This document shows, piece by piece, positions 1-6,392 of a DNA stretch of 6,919 bases; position 1 is the first letter of the stretch, and each line of letters starts with the position of its first letter. The notes under the pieces are model-generated. The model was given only the letters and a program-made list of their open reading frames with translations, did no database searches and had not been told where the DNA came from. This DNA comes from an uncultured Acetatifactor sp. (GTDB lineage Bacteria > Bacillota > Clostridia > Lachnospirales > Lachnospiraceae), in the NCBI GenBank assembly GCA_947631715.1, contig CANRMK010000127.1, forward strand, positions 1 to 6,919, in the 5' to 3' direction. The position numbers and the translations under genes were made by a program.

Positions 1-87
1 CCTGCGGACGGCTGGCTCTTTACCATCCGGGAATACCCCGTGGTGGACGAGGGATCGCTGATCGCCAGGATCCTGACAAAACATTGA
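1..87 (+). CDS. C-terminal end of an M14-like (succinylglutamate desuccinylase/aspartoacylase-type) protein, partial
   Basis: The window opens inside an open frame that ends with TGA at 85-87 and gives 28 residues. They contain PADGWLF followed by a short strand pattern ending in SLIARIL. This closely parallels the end of the next gene (PADGTVFF ... AVFKIL), so this is very likely the C-terminal beta-barrel domain of a paralogue of the gene at 107-1072. The active-site domain lies outside the window, so nothing can be said about its activity. The gap to the next start is only 19 bases with no promoter or terminator visible, which suggests one operon. The family assignment rests on similarity to the neighbour only. 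Confidence 0.6.
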   Translation, partial: PADGWLFTIREYPVVDEGSLIARILTKH

Positions 88-96
88 AAGTCTAGT

Positions 97-101
97 GAGG
101 A
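97..101 (+). promoter_or_regulatory. ribosome binding site choosing the ATG at 107
   Basis: GAGGA ends 5 bases before the ATG at 107. The longer reading from a GTG at 95 would place this Shine-Dalgarno sequence inside the coding region and has only a weak purine stretch upstream. The ATG at 107 is therefore the better start. Confidence 0.6.
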
Positions 102-106
102 TCGAC

Positions 107-1072
107 ATGAAAAAAGAGTTGTTATATACCATACCGTCCCTGTACAGGGACGATTTCCGGATCCGGGGCTACCGCTTCGGACAGGGAAAAAAGGCGCTGT
201 GCGTGGCGGGCAGTATGCGGGGAAACGAATATCAGCAGATCTACACATGCTCCCAGCTGGTGCGCAGGCTGAAAGAGCTGGAGAGCAGGGGGCTTTTGAG
301 GGAGGACAGGGAGATTTTGGTGATCCCTTCGTTGAACCCCAGTTCCATGAATATCGGAAAGCGTTTCTGGCCTACGGACAATTCGGACATCAACAGAATG
401 TTTCCGGGATATGATCTGGGTGAGACGACTCAGCGCATTGCGGCGGGAATATTTGAGCAGATTCAGGACTTTGAGTATGGGATCCAGTTCGCTTCCTTTT
501 ATATGCCGGGAAAGTTCAGCCCCCATGTGCGGATGATGAAGACGGGATATGAGAGCGTGGAGAAAGCGGGGGAATTCGGGCTCCCCTATGTGGTACTGCG
601 GATTCCCAAGCCCTATGACACTGCTACGCTCAACTATAACTGGCAGATCTGGGAGACCCGCGCTTTCAGCCTCTATGGGTCCGCAACGGATTCCATCGAT
701 GAGGAGAGCGCGGAAGAGCTGATCCGGGGGATTTTGAGGTTTATGGCCGCCGAGGGTCTGCTTAAGGCCGGGGCGGCGGGAGAGACCATAGATTCTGCGG
801 ACGGAAAGACAGCTTCGGCGCCGAGAGTCTTTACGGACAGAGAGCTTCTGTCGGTGCGGCCGGCCTGCTCCGGGATCCTCCGGCCCTTTATCGGAGTGAA
901 CGAGAGTGTAAAGAAAGGGCAGCTTCTGGCCTGCATTGTGGATACCCAGGAGGGGGAAGCGCTGGAACAGCTGGCCGCGCCCGCGGACGGCACAGTGTTC
1001 TTCGCCCACAGCGAGCCGCTTGTATACGCCGATACGGCGGTATTTAAAATATTGACAATGGGGGAAGCTTAG
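107..1072 (+). CDS. M14-family succinylglutamate desuccinylase/aspartoacylase-like protein, probably catalytically degenerate
   Basis: The protein has 321 residues, about the usual length for this family of zinc-dependent amide hydrolases acting on N-acyl amino acids. Residues 1-220 look like the hydrolase fold: a strand leading to MRGNE (37-41), DINRMFPG (94-101, matching the substrate-binding D-x-N-R motif), and a strand followed by PHVRM (139-143). Residues 249-316 look like the C-terminal barrel domain of the family. In active relatives the first motif is HGNE, the third zinc ligand is in D-L-H, and a late T-x-E carries the general base. Here these read R38-G-N-E, Q127-F-A129 and about F187-S-L189, so both zinc histidines and the catalytic glutamate appear to be missing. 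I infer a pseudoenzyme, or one with a different activity. I recall similar sequences in gut Firmicutes, so this is probably a stable subfamily and not decay. It follows a paralogue in tandem. Family membership is fairly sure; function is unknown. Confidence 0.8.
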   Translation: MKKELLYTIPSLYRDDFRIRGYRFGQGKKALCVAGSMRGNEYQQIYTCSQLVRRLKELESRGLLREDREILVIPSLNPSSMNIGKRFWPTDNSDINRMFPGYDLGETTQRIAAGIFEQIQDFEYGIQFASFYMPGKFSPHVRMMKTGYESVEKAGEFGLPYVVLRIPKPYDTATLNYNWQIWETRAFSLYGSATDSIDEESAEELIRGILRFMAAEGLLKAGAAGETIDSADGKTASAPRVFTDRELLSVRPACSGILRPFIGVNESVKKGQLLACIVDTQEGEALEQLAAPADGTVFFAHSEPLVYADTAVFKILTMGEA

Positions 1073-1081
1073 GGGTACAAT
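1052..1081 (+). promoter_or_regulatory. predicted promoter for carAB
   Basis: A perfect -35 box TTGACA (1052-1057) is followed, 18 bases later, by TACAAT (1076-1081), one mismatch from consensus. It straddles the stop codon of the M14-like gene, so transcription would begin near 1088 and leave a leader of about 110 bases before carA. No strong terminator precedes it, so read-through from the upstream genes is also possible. Confidence 0.6.
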
Positions 1082-1138
1082 AAAACGAATACAGTGAGAA
1101 GAAAATGACAATCGTCTGCGGCAGCCTGCGCTCATGCG

Positions 1139-1175
1139 GGAGCGGATAGGGCCTGCGATAGACGAAAGCCGCTCC
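1139..1175 (+). other. GC-rich stem in the carA leader
   Basis: GGAGCGG (1139-1145) pairs perfectly with CCGCTCC (1169-1175), enclosing 23 bases. No T-run follows, so it is not a terminator by itself. I see no convincing PyrR-binding loop and no antiterminator partner. It ends 11 bases before the carA ribosome binding site, so it could affect access to it, but no regulation is demonstrated. Confidence 0.35.
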
Positions 1176-1196
1176 GGCGGCGGAATGAGAGGCAGT

Positions 1197-2393
1197 ATGA
1201 AAGCGTTTTTGATTTTGGAGGACGGCACGGTTCTTGAGGGGATCCAGATCGGAGCCGTCAGGGAAGTGGTCAGTGAGATCGTGTTCAACACTTCCATGGC
1301 GGGGTATCTGGAGGTGCTGACGGATCCCTCCTACGCGGGACAGGCCGTATGCATGACCTATCCGCTGATCGGAAATTACGGTATCTGCAGGGATGATATG
1401 GAATCTGCAAGACCCTGGCCGGACGGTTTTATCGTGCGGGAGCTCTCCCGCATTCCCAGCAATTTCAGAAACGACTGCAGCATACAGCAGTTTTTGGAGG
1501 AACATAATGTGCCGGGCATTGCCGGGATCGATACCCGCGCCCTGACAAAGCTCCTGCGGGAAAAGGGCACCATGAACGGCATGATCACCACCAATGATGA
1601 CTATGACCTGGATGAGGTACTGCCGAGATTAAAGGCATACACTACGGGAAAAGTGGTGGAAAAGGTGACCTGCAGGGAAAAGTACAGGCTGGCGCCCGTT
1701 ACAGATCTGGCTCAGAATGGGCCTCTCTCTGGCTCGGCCCGATTCGACAGGGAAGCTTATATAAAAGGTGTGCGGGAGTTAAGGCCCTCGCTTGTAAAAG
1801 AATTAAGCGGTGCAGGTCTTAAGGTGGCGCTTCTGGATCTGGGAGCAAAGGGAAATATTGCCCGCTCCCTGGCGGAGCGGGGCTGCGAGGTGACGGTGTA
1901 CCCGGCGCTTACCCCTGCGGCGGAGATCATCGCGGACGCTCCCGACGGCATTATGCTGAGCAACGGCCCCGGCGATCCGAAAGAGTGCGTTTCTATTATA
2001 GAAGAAGTGCGTAAGCTCTATGAGACGGACATTCCCATTTTTGCCATCTGTCTGGGCCATCAGCTCATGGCGCTGGCTGCAGGGGCGGATACCCACAAGA
2101 TGAAGTACGGCCATCGGGGCGGAAACCACCCTGTGAAAGACTTACAGACCGGGCGGGTGTACATCTCCTCCCAGAACCACGGCTATGTGGTGGACACGGA
2201 CAGGCTGGATAAAAAAGTGGCGGTCCCGGCTTTTGTAAATGTAAATGACGGCACTAACGAGGGGCTTTCCTACACGGGAAAGAATATCTTTACGGTGCAG
2301 TTCCACCCGGAGGCATGTCCCGGCCCCCAGGATTCCCGGTATCTCTTTGACCGGTTTATCGCCATGATGAAAGGAGAGAACTGCAATGCCTAA
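1197..2393 (+). CDS. carA: carbamoyl-phosphate synthetase, small (glutamine amidotransferase) subunit
   Basis: CarA hydrolyses glutamine and channels the ammonia to CarB, where carbamoyl phosphate for pyrimidine and arginine synthesis is made in the cytosol. The N-terminal CarA-specific domain (about 1-155) begins KAFLILEDGTVLEG and includes FNTSMAGY. A linker of about 50 residues follows, then the class I glutamine amidotransferase domain from about 210. That domain carries SNGPGDP (255-261), CLGHQ with nucleophile Cys285, the CarA motif SQNHGYVVD, and FHPEACPG with His370 and Glu372, so the catalytic triad is intact. The length of 398 residues is slightly above the 382 of E. coli. I chose the ATG at 1197 because GAGAGG (1187-1192) precedes it and the family homology begins there. 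Extending to an ATG at 1134 would add 21 unlike residues. The stop overlaps the carB start by 8 bases, indicating translational coupling. Identification is certain. Confidence 0.97.
   Translation: MKAFLILEDGTVLEGIQIGAVREVVSEIVFNTSMAGYLEVLTDPSYAGQAVCMTYPLIGNYGICRDDMESARPWPDGFIVRELSRIPSNFRNDCSIQQFLEEHNVPGIAGIDTRALTKLLREKGTMNGMITTNDDYDLDEVLPRLKAYTTGKVVEKVTCREKYRLAPVTDLAQNGPLSGSARFDREAYIKGVRELRPSLVKELSGAGLKVALLDLGAKGNIARSLAERGCEVTVYPALTPAAEIIADAPDGIMLSNGPGDPKECVSIIEEVRKLYETDIPIFAICLGHQLMALAAGADTHKMKYGHRGGNHPVKDLQTGRVYISSQNHGYVVDTDRLDKKVAVPAFVNVNDGTNEGLSYTGKNIFTVQFHPEACPGPQDSRYLFDRFIAMMKGENCNA
2371..2376 (+). promoter_or_regulatory. carB ribosome binding site inside carA
   Basis: AAGGAG lies 9 bases before the carB ATG at 2386, within the last codons of carA. 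With the 8-base overlap of the two frames this supports coupled translation and equal amounts of the two subunits. Confidence 0.75.
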
Positions 2394-5300
2394 GAATCCC
2401 AACGTAAAGCGCGTCATGGTCATCGGTTCCGGCCCTATTGTCATCGGCCAGGCCGCGGAGTTTGATTATGCGGGCACCCAGGCCTGCCGTTCCCTCAAAG
2501 AGGAGGGGGTGGAGGTAATCCTTGTAAACTCCAATCCGGCCACCATTATGACGGACAGGGACATTGCGGACAAGGTGTATATCGAACCGCTGACAGTACC
2601 GGTCCTGGAGCAGATCATAGAGAAAGAAAAGCCGGACAGTATCCTGCCCACCCTGGGAGGCCAGGCGGGATTGAATCTGGGCATGGAGCTGGAGGAATCC
2701 GGTTTCCTTGCCGCACACAATGTAAAGCTTCTGGGCACCACCGCGGCCACCATCCGAAACGCCGAGGGGCGCCAGGAGTTTAAGGATCTGATGGAGCGCA
2801 TCGGCGAGCCCTGCGCCGCCTCAAAGGTAGTGGAAAATGTGGAGGACGGCGTGGCGTTTACCAACACCATCGGGTATCCGGTGGTCCTGCGCCCTGCGTA
2901 CACCCTGGGGGGCTCCGGCGGCGGAATCGCCCATAATCAGGCACAGCTGGAGGAAATCCTGGAAAACGGCCTGCGTCTGTCCAGAGTGGGACAGGTGCTT
3001 GTGGAGCGCTGTATCGCAGGCTGGAAAGAGATCGAATATGAGGTAATGCGGGACAGCGCCGGCAACTGTATCACAGTCTGCAACATGGAGAATATCGATC
3101 CTGTGGGCGTCCATACGGGAGACAGCATCGTGGTGGCCCCCTCACAGACCTTGAGCGATAAGGAATATCAGATGCTGAGGACCTCGGCGCTGAACATTAT
3201 AAACGAACTTCAGATCACCGGCGGCTGCAATGTGCAGTTTGCCCTGCATCCCACCAGCTTTGAATATTGCGTCATCGAGGTAAACCCCAGGGTGAGCCGT
3301 TCCTCGGCGCTGGCATCCAAGGCCACAGGCTACCCGATCGCAAAGGTGGCTGCAAAGATTGCCCTGGGCTATACCCTGGACGAGATCAAGAACGCCATCA
3401 CAAAAAAGACTTATGCCAGCTTTGAGCCTGCGCTGGACTATTGTGTGGTAAAGATACCAAGGCTGCCCTTTGATAAGTTCATTACGGCAAAGCGGACTCT
3501 GACGACACAGATGAAAGCCACCGGCGAGGTGATGAGCATCTGCAGTAATTTCGAGGGAGCGCTGATGAAGGCCATCCGTTCCCTGGAGCAGCACGTGGAC
3601 TGTCTCGACAGCTATGATTTCAGCGCCCTGACCCCGGAGGAGGTGCGGGAGAGGCTGAAAGTGGTGGATGACCAGAGGATCTGGGTGATCGCCGAGGCTG
3701 TCCGCAAGGGCTTGAGCTATGAAGAAATTCACGAAATCACCATGATTGATGTTTGGTTCATCGATAAGATAGCCGCTCTGGTAGAGATGGAGCAGGCCCT
3801 GAAGAGCCGTGCCTTGACGCCGGAGCTTTTAAGAGAGGCCAAGCGCATGGAGTTCCCCGACAATGTGATTGCCAGATATACCGGTAAGTCCGAGGCGGAT
3901 ATTAAGGCCATGCGCCATGAGAACGGTATCCGGGCGGTATATAAGATGGTGGACACCTGTGCGGCGGAGTTTGCAGCCTCCACACCTTACTATTATTCCG
4001 TTTACGGCGGGGAGAATGAAGCCATAGGCTCTGCGGGCAGGAAAAAGGTGCTTGTGCTGGGTTCCGGCCCGATCCGCATCGGACAGGGGATCGAGTTCGA
4101 CTATTGTTCCGTACATGCCACCTGGGCCTTTTCCAAGGCGGGCTATGAGACCGTTATCATCAACAATAACCCGGAGACTGTCAGCACGGACTTTGACATC
4201 GCGGACAAGCTTTATTTTGAACCCCTGACCCCGGAGGACGTGGAGTCTGTGGTGGATATCGAGAAGCCGGACGGGGCAGTGGTGCAGTTCGGCGGTCAGA
4301 CGGCCATCAAGCTTACGGAAAGTCTGATGAAGATGGGCGTGCCCATTCTGGGAACCAGGGCGGAGGACGTGGACGCCGCCGAGGACAGGGAGCTGTTCGA
4401 CAGGATCCTGGAGGAGACGCATATCCCCCGGGCTGCGGGCGGAACCGTGTACACTGCCGAGGAGGCGAAAGAGGTGGCGAACCGCCTGGGATATCCTGTG
4501 CTGGTGCGTCCCTCCTATGTGCTGGGCGGCCAGGGCATGCAGATCGCCATTTCTGATCAGGAAATCGAAGAGTTCATGGCCATCATCAACCGGATCGCCC
4601 AGGATCACCCTATTCTGGTGGATAAGTACCTCCAGGGCAAGGAGATCGAGGTGGACGCGGTCTGTGACGACACAGACATTCTGATTCCCGGCATCATGGA
4701 GCATATCGAGCGCACCGGCGTACACTCTGGGGACAGCATTTCCGTATATCCTGCGCCTACCATCACAAGGCCGGTGAAAGAAAAGATAGCCGAGTACACC
4801 AGACGGCTGGCCAGGGCTCTCCACGTAAAGGGCCTGATCAATATTCAGTTCATCGCCATCGGCGAGGACGTGTATGTCATCGAGGTAAATCCCCGGTCCT
4901 CCCGGACGGTGCCTTATATCAGCAAGGTGACAGGGATCCCTATCGTGGATCTGGCCACGGAGGTCATCATCGGAAAGACCATACGGGAGCTGGGCTATGA
5001 GCCCGGTCTGCAGCCGGAGGCGGACTATTACGCCATCAAAATGCCGGTGTTCTCCTTTGAGAAGATCCGGGGGGCGGAGATCAGTCTGGGGCCCGAGATG
5101 AAATCCACCGGCGAGTGCCTGGGGATCGCAAAGGACTTTAACGAGGCCCTGTACAAGGCTTTTCTGGGTGCCGGGGTGAACCTGCCCAAATACAAGAATA
5201 TGATCATCACCGTAAAGGATGCGGATAAGGGAGAGGCCATCGAAATCGGACGGCGGTTCGAGAAGCTGGGCTACACGATCTACGCCACCAGGAGCACTGC

Positions 5301-5580
5301 GGCGGCGCTGAATGACGCGGGAGTGAAAGCCAGAAAGGTGAACAAGATCTCCCAGGAGTCGCCTACGGTCATGGACCTGATCCTGGGCCACAAGATCGAT
5401 CTGGTCATCGACACCCCCACCCAGGGCAGGGACAAGTCCAGGGACGGTTTCCTGATCCGGCGCACCGCCATTGAGACCGGCGTTTACTGCATCACTGCGC
5501 TGGATACCGCAAACGCTCTGGTGACCAGCCTGGAAAATGCCAGCAGCAGACTGACGCTGGTGGATATCGCACAATTGTAA
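2386..5580 (+). CDS. carB: carbamoyl-phosphate synthetase, large (synthetase) subunit
   Basis: CarB makes carbamoyl phosphate from bicarbonate, ammonia delivered by CarA, and two ATP. Its 1064 residues compare with 1073 in E. coli. The two homologous halves are clear. The first starts with VIGSGPIVIGQ (12-22) and has an ATP-grasp domain with Arg129, Arg169 in LRPAYTLGGSGGG and Glu298-Asn300 in IEVNPRVSRSSA. The second starts at about 553 with VLVLGSGPIRIGQ and has Arg708 in VRPSYVLGGQGMQ and Glu833 in IEVNPRSSRT. The oligomerisation region lies between them. The C-terminal allosteric domain (MGS-like, about 937-1064) keeps Thr968, Thr971 and Lys987 at the positions of the E. coli nucleotide-binding residues, but has Asp1009 and Pro1011 where E. 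coli has Asn and Thr. That hints at altered effector response. The gene is intact, with no frameshift. After its stop the base composition drops sharply in GC. Identification is certain. Confidence 0.98.
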   Translation: MPKNPNVKRVMVIGSGPIVIGQAAEFDYAGTQACRSLKEEGVEVILVNSNPATIMTDRDIADKVYIEPLTVPVLEQIIEKEKPDSILPTLGGQAGLNLGMELEESGFLAAHNVKLLGTTAATIRNAEGRQEFKDLMERIGEPCAASKVVENVEDGVAFTNTIGYPVVLRPAYTLGGSGGGIAHNQAQLEEILENGLRLSRVGQVLVERCIAGWKEIEYEVMRDSAGNCITVCNMENIDPVGVHTGDSIVVAPSQTLSDKEYQMLRTSALNIINELQITGGCNVQFALHPTSFEYCVIEVNPRVSRSSALASKATGYPIAKVAAKIALGYTLDEIKNAITKKTYASFEPALDYCVVKIPRLPFDKFITAKRTLTTQMKATGEVMSICSNFEGALMKAIRSLEQHVDCLDSYDFSALTPEEVRERLKVVDDQRIWVIAEAVRKGLSYEEIHEITMIDVWFIDKIAALVEMEQALKSRALTPELLREAKRMEFPDNVIARYTGKSEADIKAMRHENGIRAVYKMVDTCAAEFAASTPYYYSVYGGENEAIGSAGRKKVLVLGSGPIRIGQGIEFDYCSVHATWAFSKAGYETVIINNNPETVSTDFDIADKLYFEPLTPEDVESVVDIEKPDGAVVQFGGQTAIKLTESLMKMGVPILGTRAEDVDAAEDRELFDRILEETHIPRAAGGTVYTAEEAKEVANRLGYPVLVRPSYVLGGQGMQIAISDQEIEEFMAIINRIAQDHPILVDKYLQGKEIEVDAVCDDTDILIPGIMEHIERTGVHSGDSISVYPAPTITRPVKEKIAEYTRRLARALHVKGLINIQFIAIGEDVYVIEVNPRSSRTVPYISKVTGIPIVDLATEVIIGKTIRELGYEPGLQPEADYYAIKMPVFSFEKIRGAEISLGPEMKSTGECLGIAKDFNEALYKAFLGAGVNLPKYKNMIITVKDADKGEAIEIGRRFEKLGYTIYATRSTAAALNDAGVKARKVNKISQESPTVMDLILGHKIDLVIDTPTQGRDKSRDGFLIRRTAIETGVYCITALDTANALVTSLENASSRLTLVDIAQL

Positions 5581-5612
5581 ATGTGCGGTTCCAGAATGGC
5601 GGTGAAACGGAA

Positions 5613-5622
5613 GTTTGAAAGT
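5613..5622 (+). repeat. left copy of a 10-base inverted repeat flanking the toxin-antitoxin remnant
   Basis: GTTTGAAAGT here is the exact reverse complement of ACTTTCAAAC at 5951-5960. Allowing one mismatch the match extends to 12 of 13 bases. The copies bracket the toxin-antitoxin remnant and the minus-strand terminator. In AT-rich DNA this could be chance. Confidence 0.35.
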
Positions 5623-5651
5623 AAAGTTTGAGTAAGCAATCAAACTTTGCT
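5620..5651 (-). terminator. hairpin between carB and the toxin remnant
   Basis: AAAGTTTGA (5623-5631) pairs perfectly with TCAAACTTT (5640-5648) around an 8-base loop, and the outer bases 5620-5622 pair with 5649-5651 including one G-T. It begins at the stop of the toxin remnant, as the terminator of that former operon would. It could also slow transcription leaving carB on the other strand. The stem is AT-rich and the T-runs on both sides are broken, so it looks weak in either direction. No better terminator for carB is visible. Confidence 0.45.
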
Positions 5652-5725
5652 CATTCTTTATGCATAATATCAAGCATTTCTTTAGGAGTAACAACATAGG
5701 ATTTTATGGGGAAATGCTTGATATT
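5651..5725 (-). pseudogene. C-terminal remnant of a PIN-family toxin (COG1569-type)
   Basis: Read on the minus strand, 24 codons give NIKHFPIKSYVVTPKEM, then LDIMHKE and a TGA at 5653-5651. I recognise this as the usual tail of the putative PIN-family toxins (N-x-KHFP, then VVTP-[KR]-EMLDI), which are Mg-dependent RNases of type II toxin-antitoxin pairs of about 130-140 residues. All of the toxin before this point is missing, including the start codon and the acidic active-site residues. The remnant instead runs directly into the antitoxin remnant in another frame. No start codon or ribosome binding site serves it, so it should not be translated. The family call is from remembered sequence patterns, and the short length limits certainty. 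Confidence 0.65.
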
Positions 5726-5859
5726 CTTACCGCCTCTATATCAGCATTTATTTCGTCCAAAGTTATCTCTGAAGTGCCATTTTCCATGGCAGCGTTGCTC
5801 AACTCCTGCAGAGCTTTGGCGGCTCTTTTAGTTCTGACCTGTACTAATGTAGTTGCCAT
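5704..5859 (-). pseudogene. shortened RelB/DinJ-like antitoxin, remnant
   Basis: A 51-codon frame starts at the ATG at 5859. It begins MATTLVQVR, the typical first beta strand of RelB/DinJ ribbon-helix-helix antitoxins, and continues RAAKALQELSNAA, ENGTSEITLDEINADIEAVR, the usual C-terminal toxin-binding tail. Such antitoxins are usually about 80-100 residues. Here the strand joins almost directly to the tail, so the two helices of the DNA-binding fold and the segment after them seem to be missing. After Arg45 the frame enters toxin sequence out of phase and ends in six foreign residues (ISSISP). I infer one deletion inside the antitoxin and another from its end into the toxin. A naturally short antitoxin is an alternative for the first. 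No clear ribosome binding site precedes the ATG. Probably non-functional, and with the toxin lost no selection to keep it is apparent. Confidence 0.65.
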
Positions 5860-5870
5860 ATCTATGCAAC
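5852..5870. promoter_or_regulatory. interrupted palindrome over the antitoxin start, possible old operator
   Basis: GTTGC (5852-5856) and GCAAC (5866-5870) are exact complements separated by 9 bases that include the antitoxin ATG. Autoregulated antitoxins often bind such repeats at their promoter. Five-base arms are weak evidence, and the remaining antitoxin appears to lack its DNA-binding fold. Confidence 0.25.
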
Positions 5871-5901
5871 ATTGTCAAGTGATGAATTTAATTTTGCGCA
5901 T

Positions 5902-5934
5902 AAAAAACAGGAAACTGTTATAATTTCCTGTTTT
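5902..5934 (-). terminator. factor-independent terminator, leftward
   Basis: An 11-base perfect stem, TTTCCTGTTTT (5924-5934) with AAAACAGGAAA (5904-5914), encloses a 9-base loop. On the minus strand the stem runs into six T (5907-5902). It lies 78 bases after the stop of the minus-strand gene at 6012 and most likely ends the two-gene operon. It also isolates the antitoxin remnant. On the plus strand the structure ends TTTTC, so it may work weakly in that direction as well. Confidence 0.75.
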
Positions 5935-5950
5935 CTATCTCAAATATTTA

Positions 5951-5960
5951 ACTTTCAAAC
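5951..5960 (-). repeat. right copy of the 10-base inverted repeat
   Basis: ACTTTCAAAC is the exact reverse complement of the sequence at 5613-5622. It lies just outside the terminator hairpin. The two copies are 328 bases apart and enclose the toxin-antitoxin remnant. No transposase or target duplication is seen. Confidence 0.35.
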
Positions 5961-5968
5961 CCAACATG

Positions 5969-5996
5969 AAATAATGCTATACAACCACTTTGTCAA
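5969..5996 (-). promoter_or_regulatory. promoter-like pair, leftward
   Basis: On the minus strand TTGACA (5996-5991) is followed after 16 bases by TTATTT (5974-5969). The -35 is perfect but the -10 is mediocre. A transcript from here would meet the terminator at 5934-5902 after roughly 30-60 bases, so it would give a very short RNA or a terminated leader for the antitoxin. It may be a chance match in AT-rich DNA. Confidence 0.3.
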
Positions 5997-6011
5997 TAAA
6001 ATTCCTTTGAA

Positions 6012-6392
6012 TTATCGGTTCTGTGATCCAAACTGCTCATTTGAAAGCGCTTGATTTAATTCTGTTCCATAATGCTCCGAGGAAAAACCATTATCCAAAA
6101 AGATGGAAAAGAACGGCGTCATCTTGTTGTAGATTGCCGTGTCATCGGGCTTTGGCAGAGAGAGGATATAATCCGCAAATTCTTTCGTCACCTCGCCCTC
6201 AATCACCGATCCGTTTCTCCAGCTATGGCACTTGCTCACTCCCCATTGCAGCGCCTCCGCTATTTCATGTTGTTCCTCATTCCAGCAATGAATTTCAAAA
6301 CGAGATGCCGTTTTCAGTTTCTCAGCCATAATCGCTTGCCATTCCTCGTTTGTTGCGGCTGCTGCGTCAATCTCAATGATTTTAACATCCAT
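6012..6392 (-). CDS. hypothetical protein, second gene of a two-gene operon
   Basis: The protein has 126 residues and is acidic and soluble, with no signal peptide or membrane segment. I do not recognise a family. Visible features are an N-terminal strand (MDVKIIEID), a helix with EEWQAIMAEKL, an aromatic and His/Cys-rich middle (FEIHCWNEEQHEIAEALQWG, then KCHSW, residues 32-58), a short helix ending SLPKPDD (78-84), and a C-terminal part with TPFFSIFLDNGFSSEHYG (92-109). The His and Cys residues are not spaced like a known zinc finger. GGAG lies 7 bases before the ATG at 6392. The start overlaps the end of the preceding gene by 11 bases, so translation is probably coupled and the two products may act together. 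Size and context would suit an immunity protein or an accessory pair, but no toxin partner is visible, so this is not claimed. Confidence 0.8.
   Translation of the reverse strand: MDVKIIEIDAAAATNEEWQAIMAEKLKTASRFEIHCWNEEQHEIAEALQWGVSKCHSWRNGSVIEGEVTKEFADYILSLPKPDDTAIYNKMTPFFSIFLDNGFSSEHYGTELNQALSNEQFGSQNR

Noticed and set aside
1112..1172. Other pairings in the carA leader (TCGTCT with AGACGA, GCGGC with GCCGC)
   Set aside because: They are crossing or mutually exclusive short helices, with no T-run or known riboswitch core to support a switch.
1134..1196. Longer carA start at 1134 adding 21 residues
   Set aside because: No ribosome binding site precedes it, the added residues do not resemble CarA, and the region fits an untranslated leader. 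GAGAGG supports the ATG at 1197.
3829..5697. Very long open frame opposite carB on the minus strand
   Set aside because: It is a shadow of a GC-rich coding gene, with composition typical of the antisense of CarB. The only real minus-strand content lies beyond carB, at 5651-5859.
5850..5878. TTGACA at 5878-5873 as a promoter for the antitoxin
   Set aside because: At normal spacing the -10 position reads CAACTA, which is poor and lies inside the coding frame.
5660..5923. Plus-strand 87-residue frame downstream of carB
   Set aside because: It is antisense to the toxin-antitoxin remnant, which has recognisable protein motifs, and it lacks a ribosome binding site.
5935..5967. Ten-codon minus-strand frame (MLGLKVKYLR) ending just before the terminator hairpin, a possible leader peptide
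   Set aside because: No ribosome binding site precedes it, and the start expected from the promoter-like pair at 5996-5969 falls at or after its ATG. Its position is probably chance.
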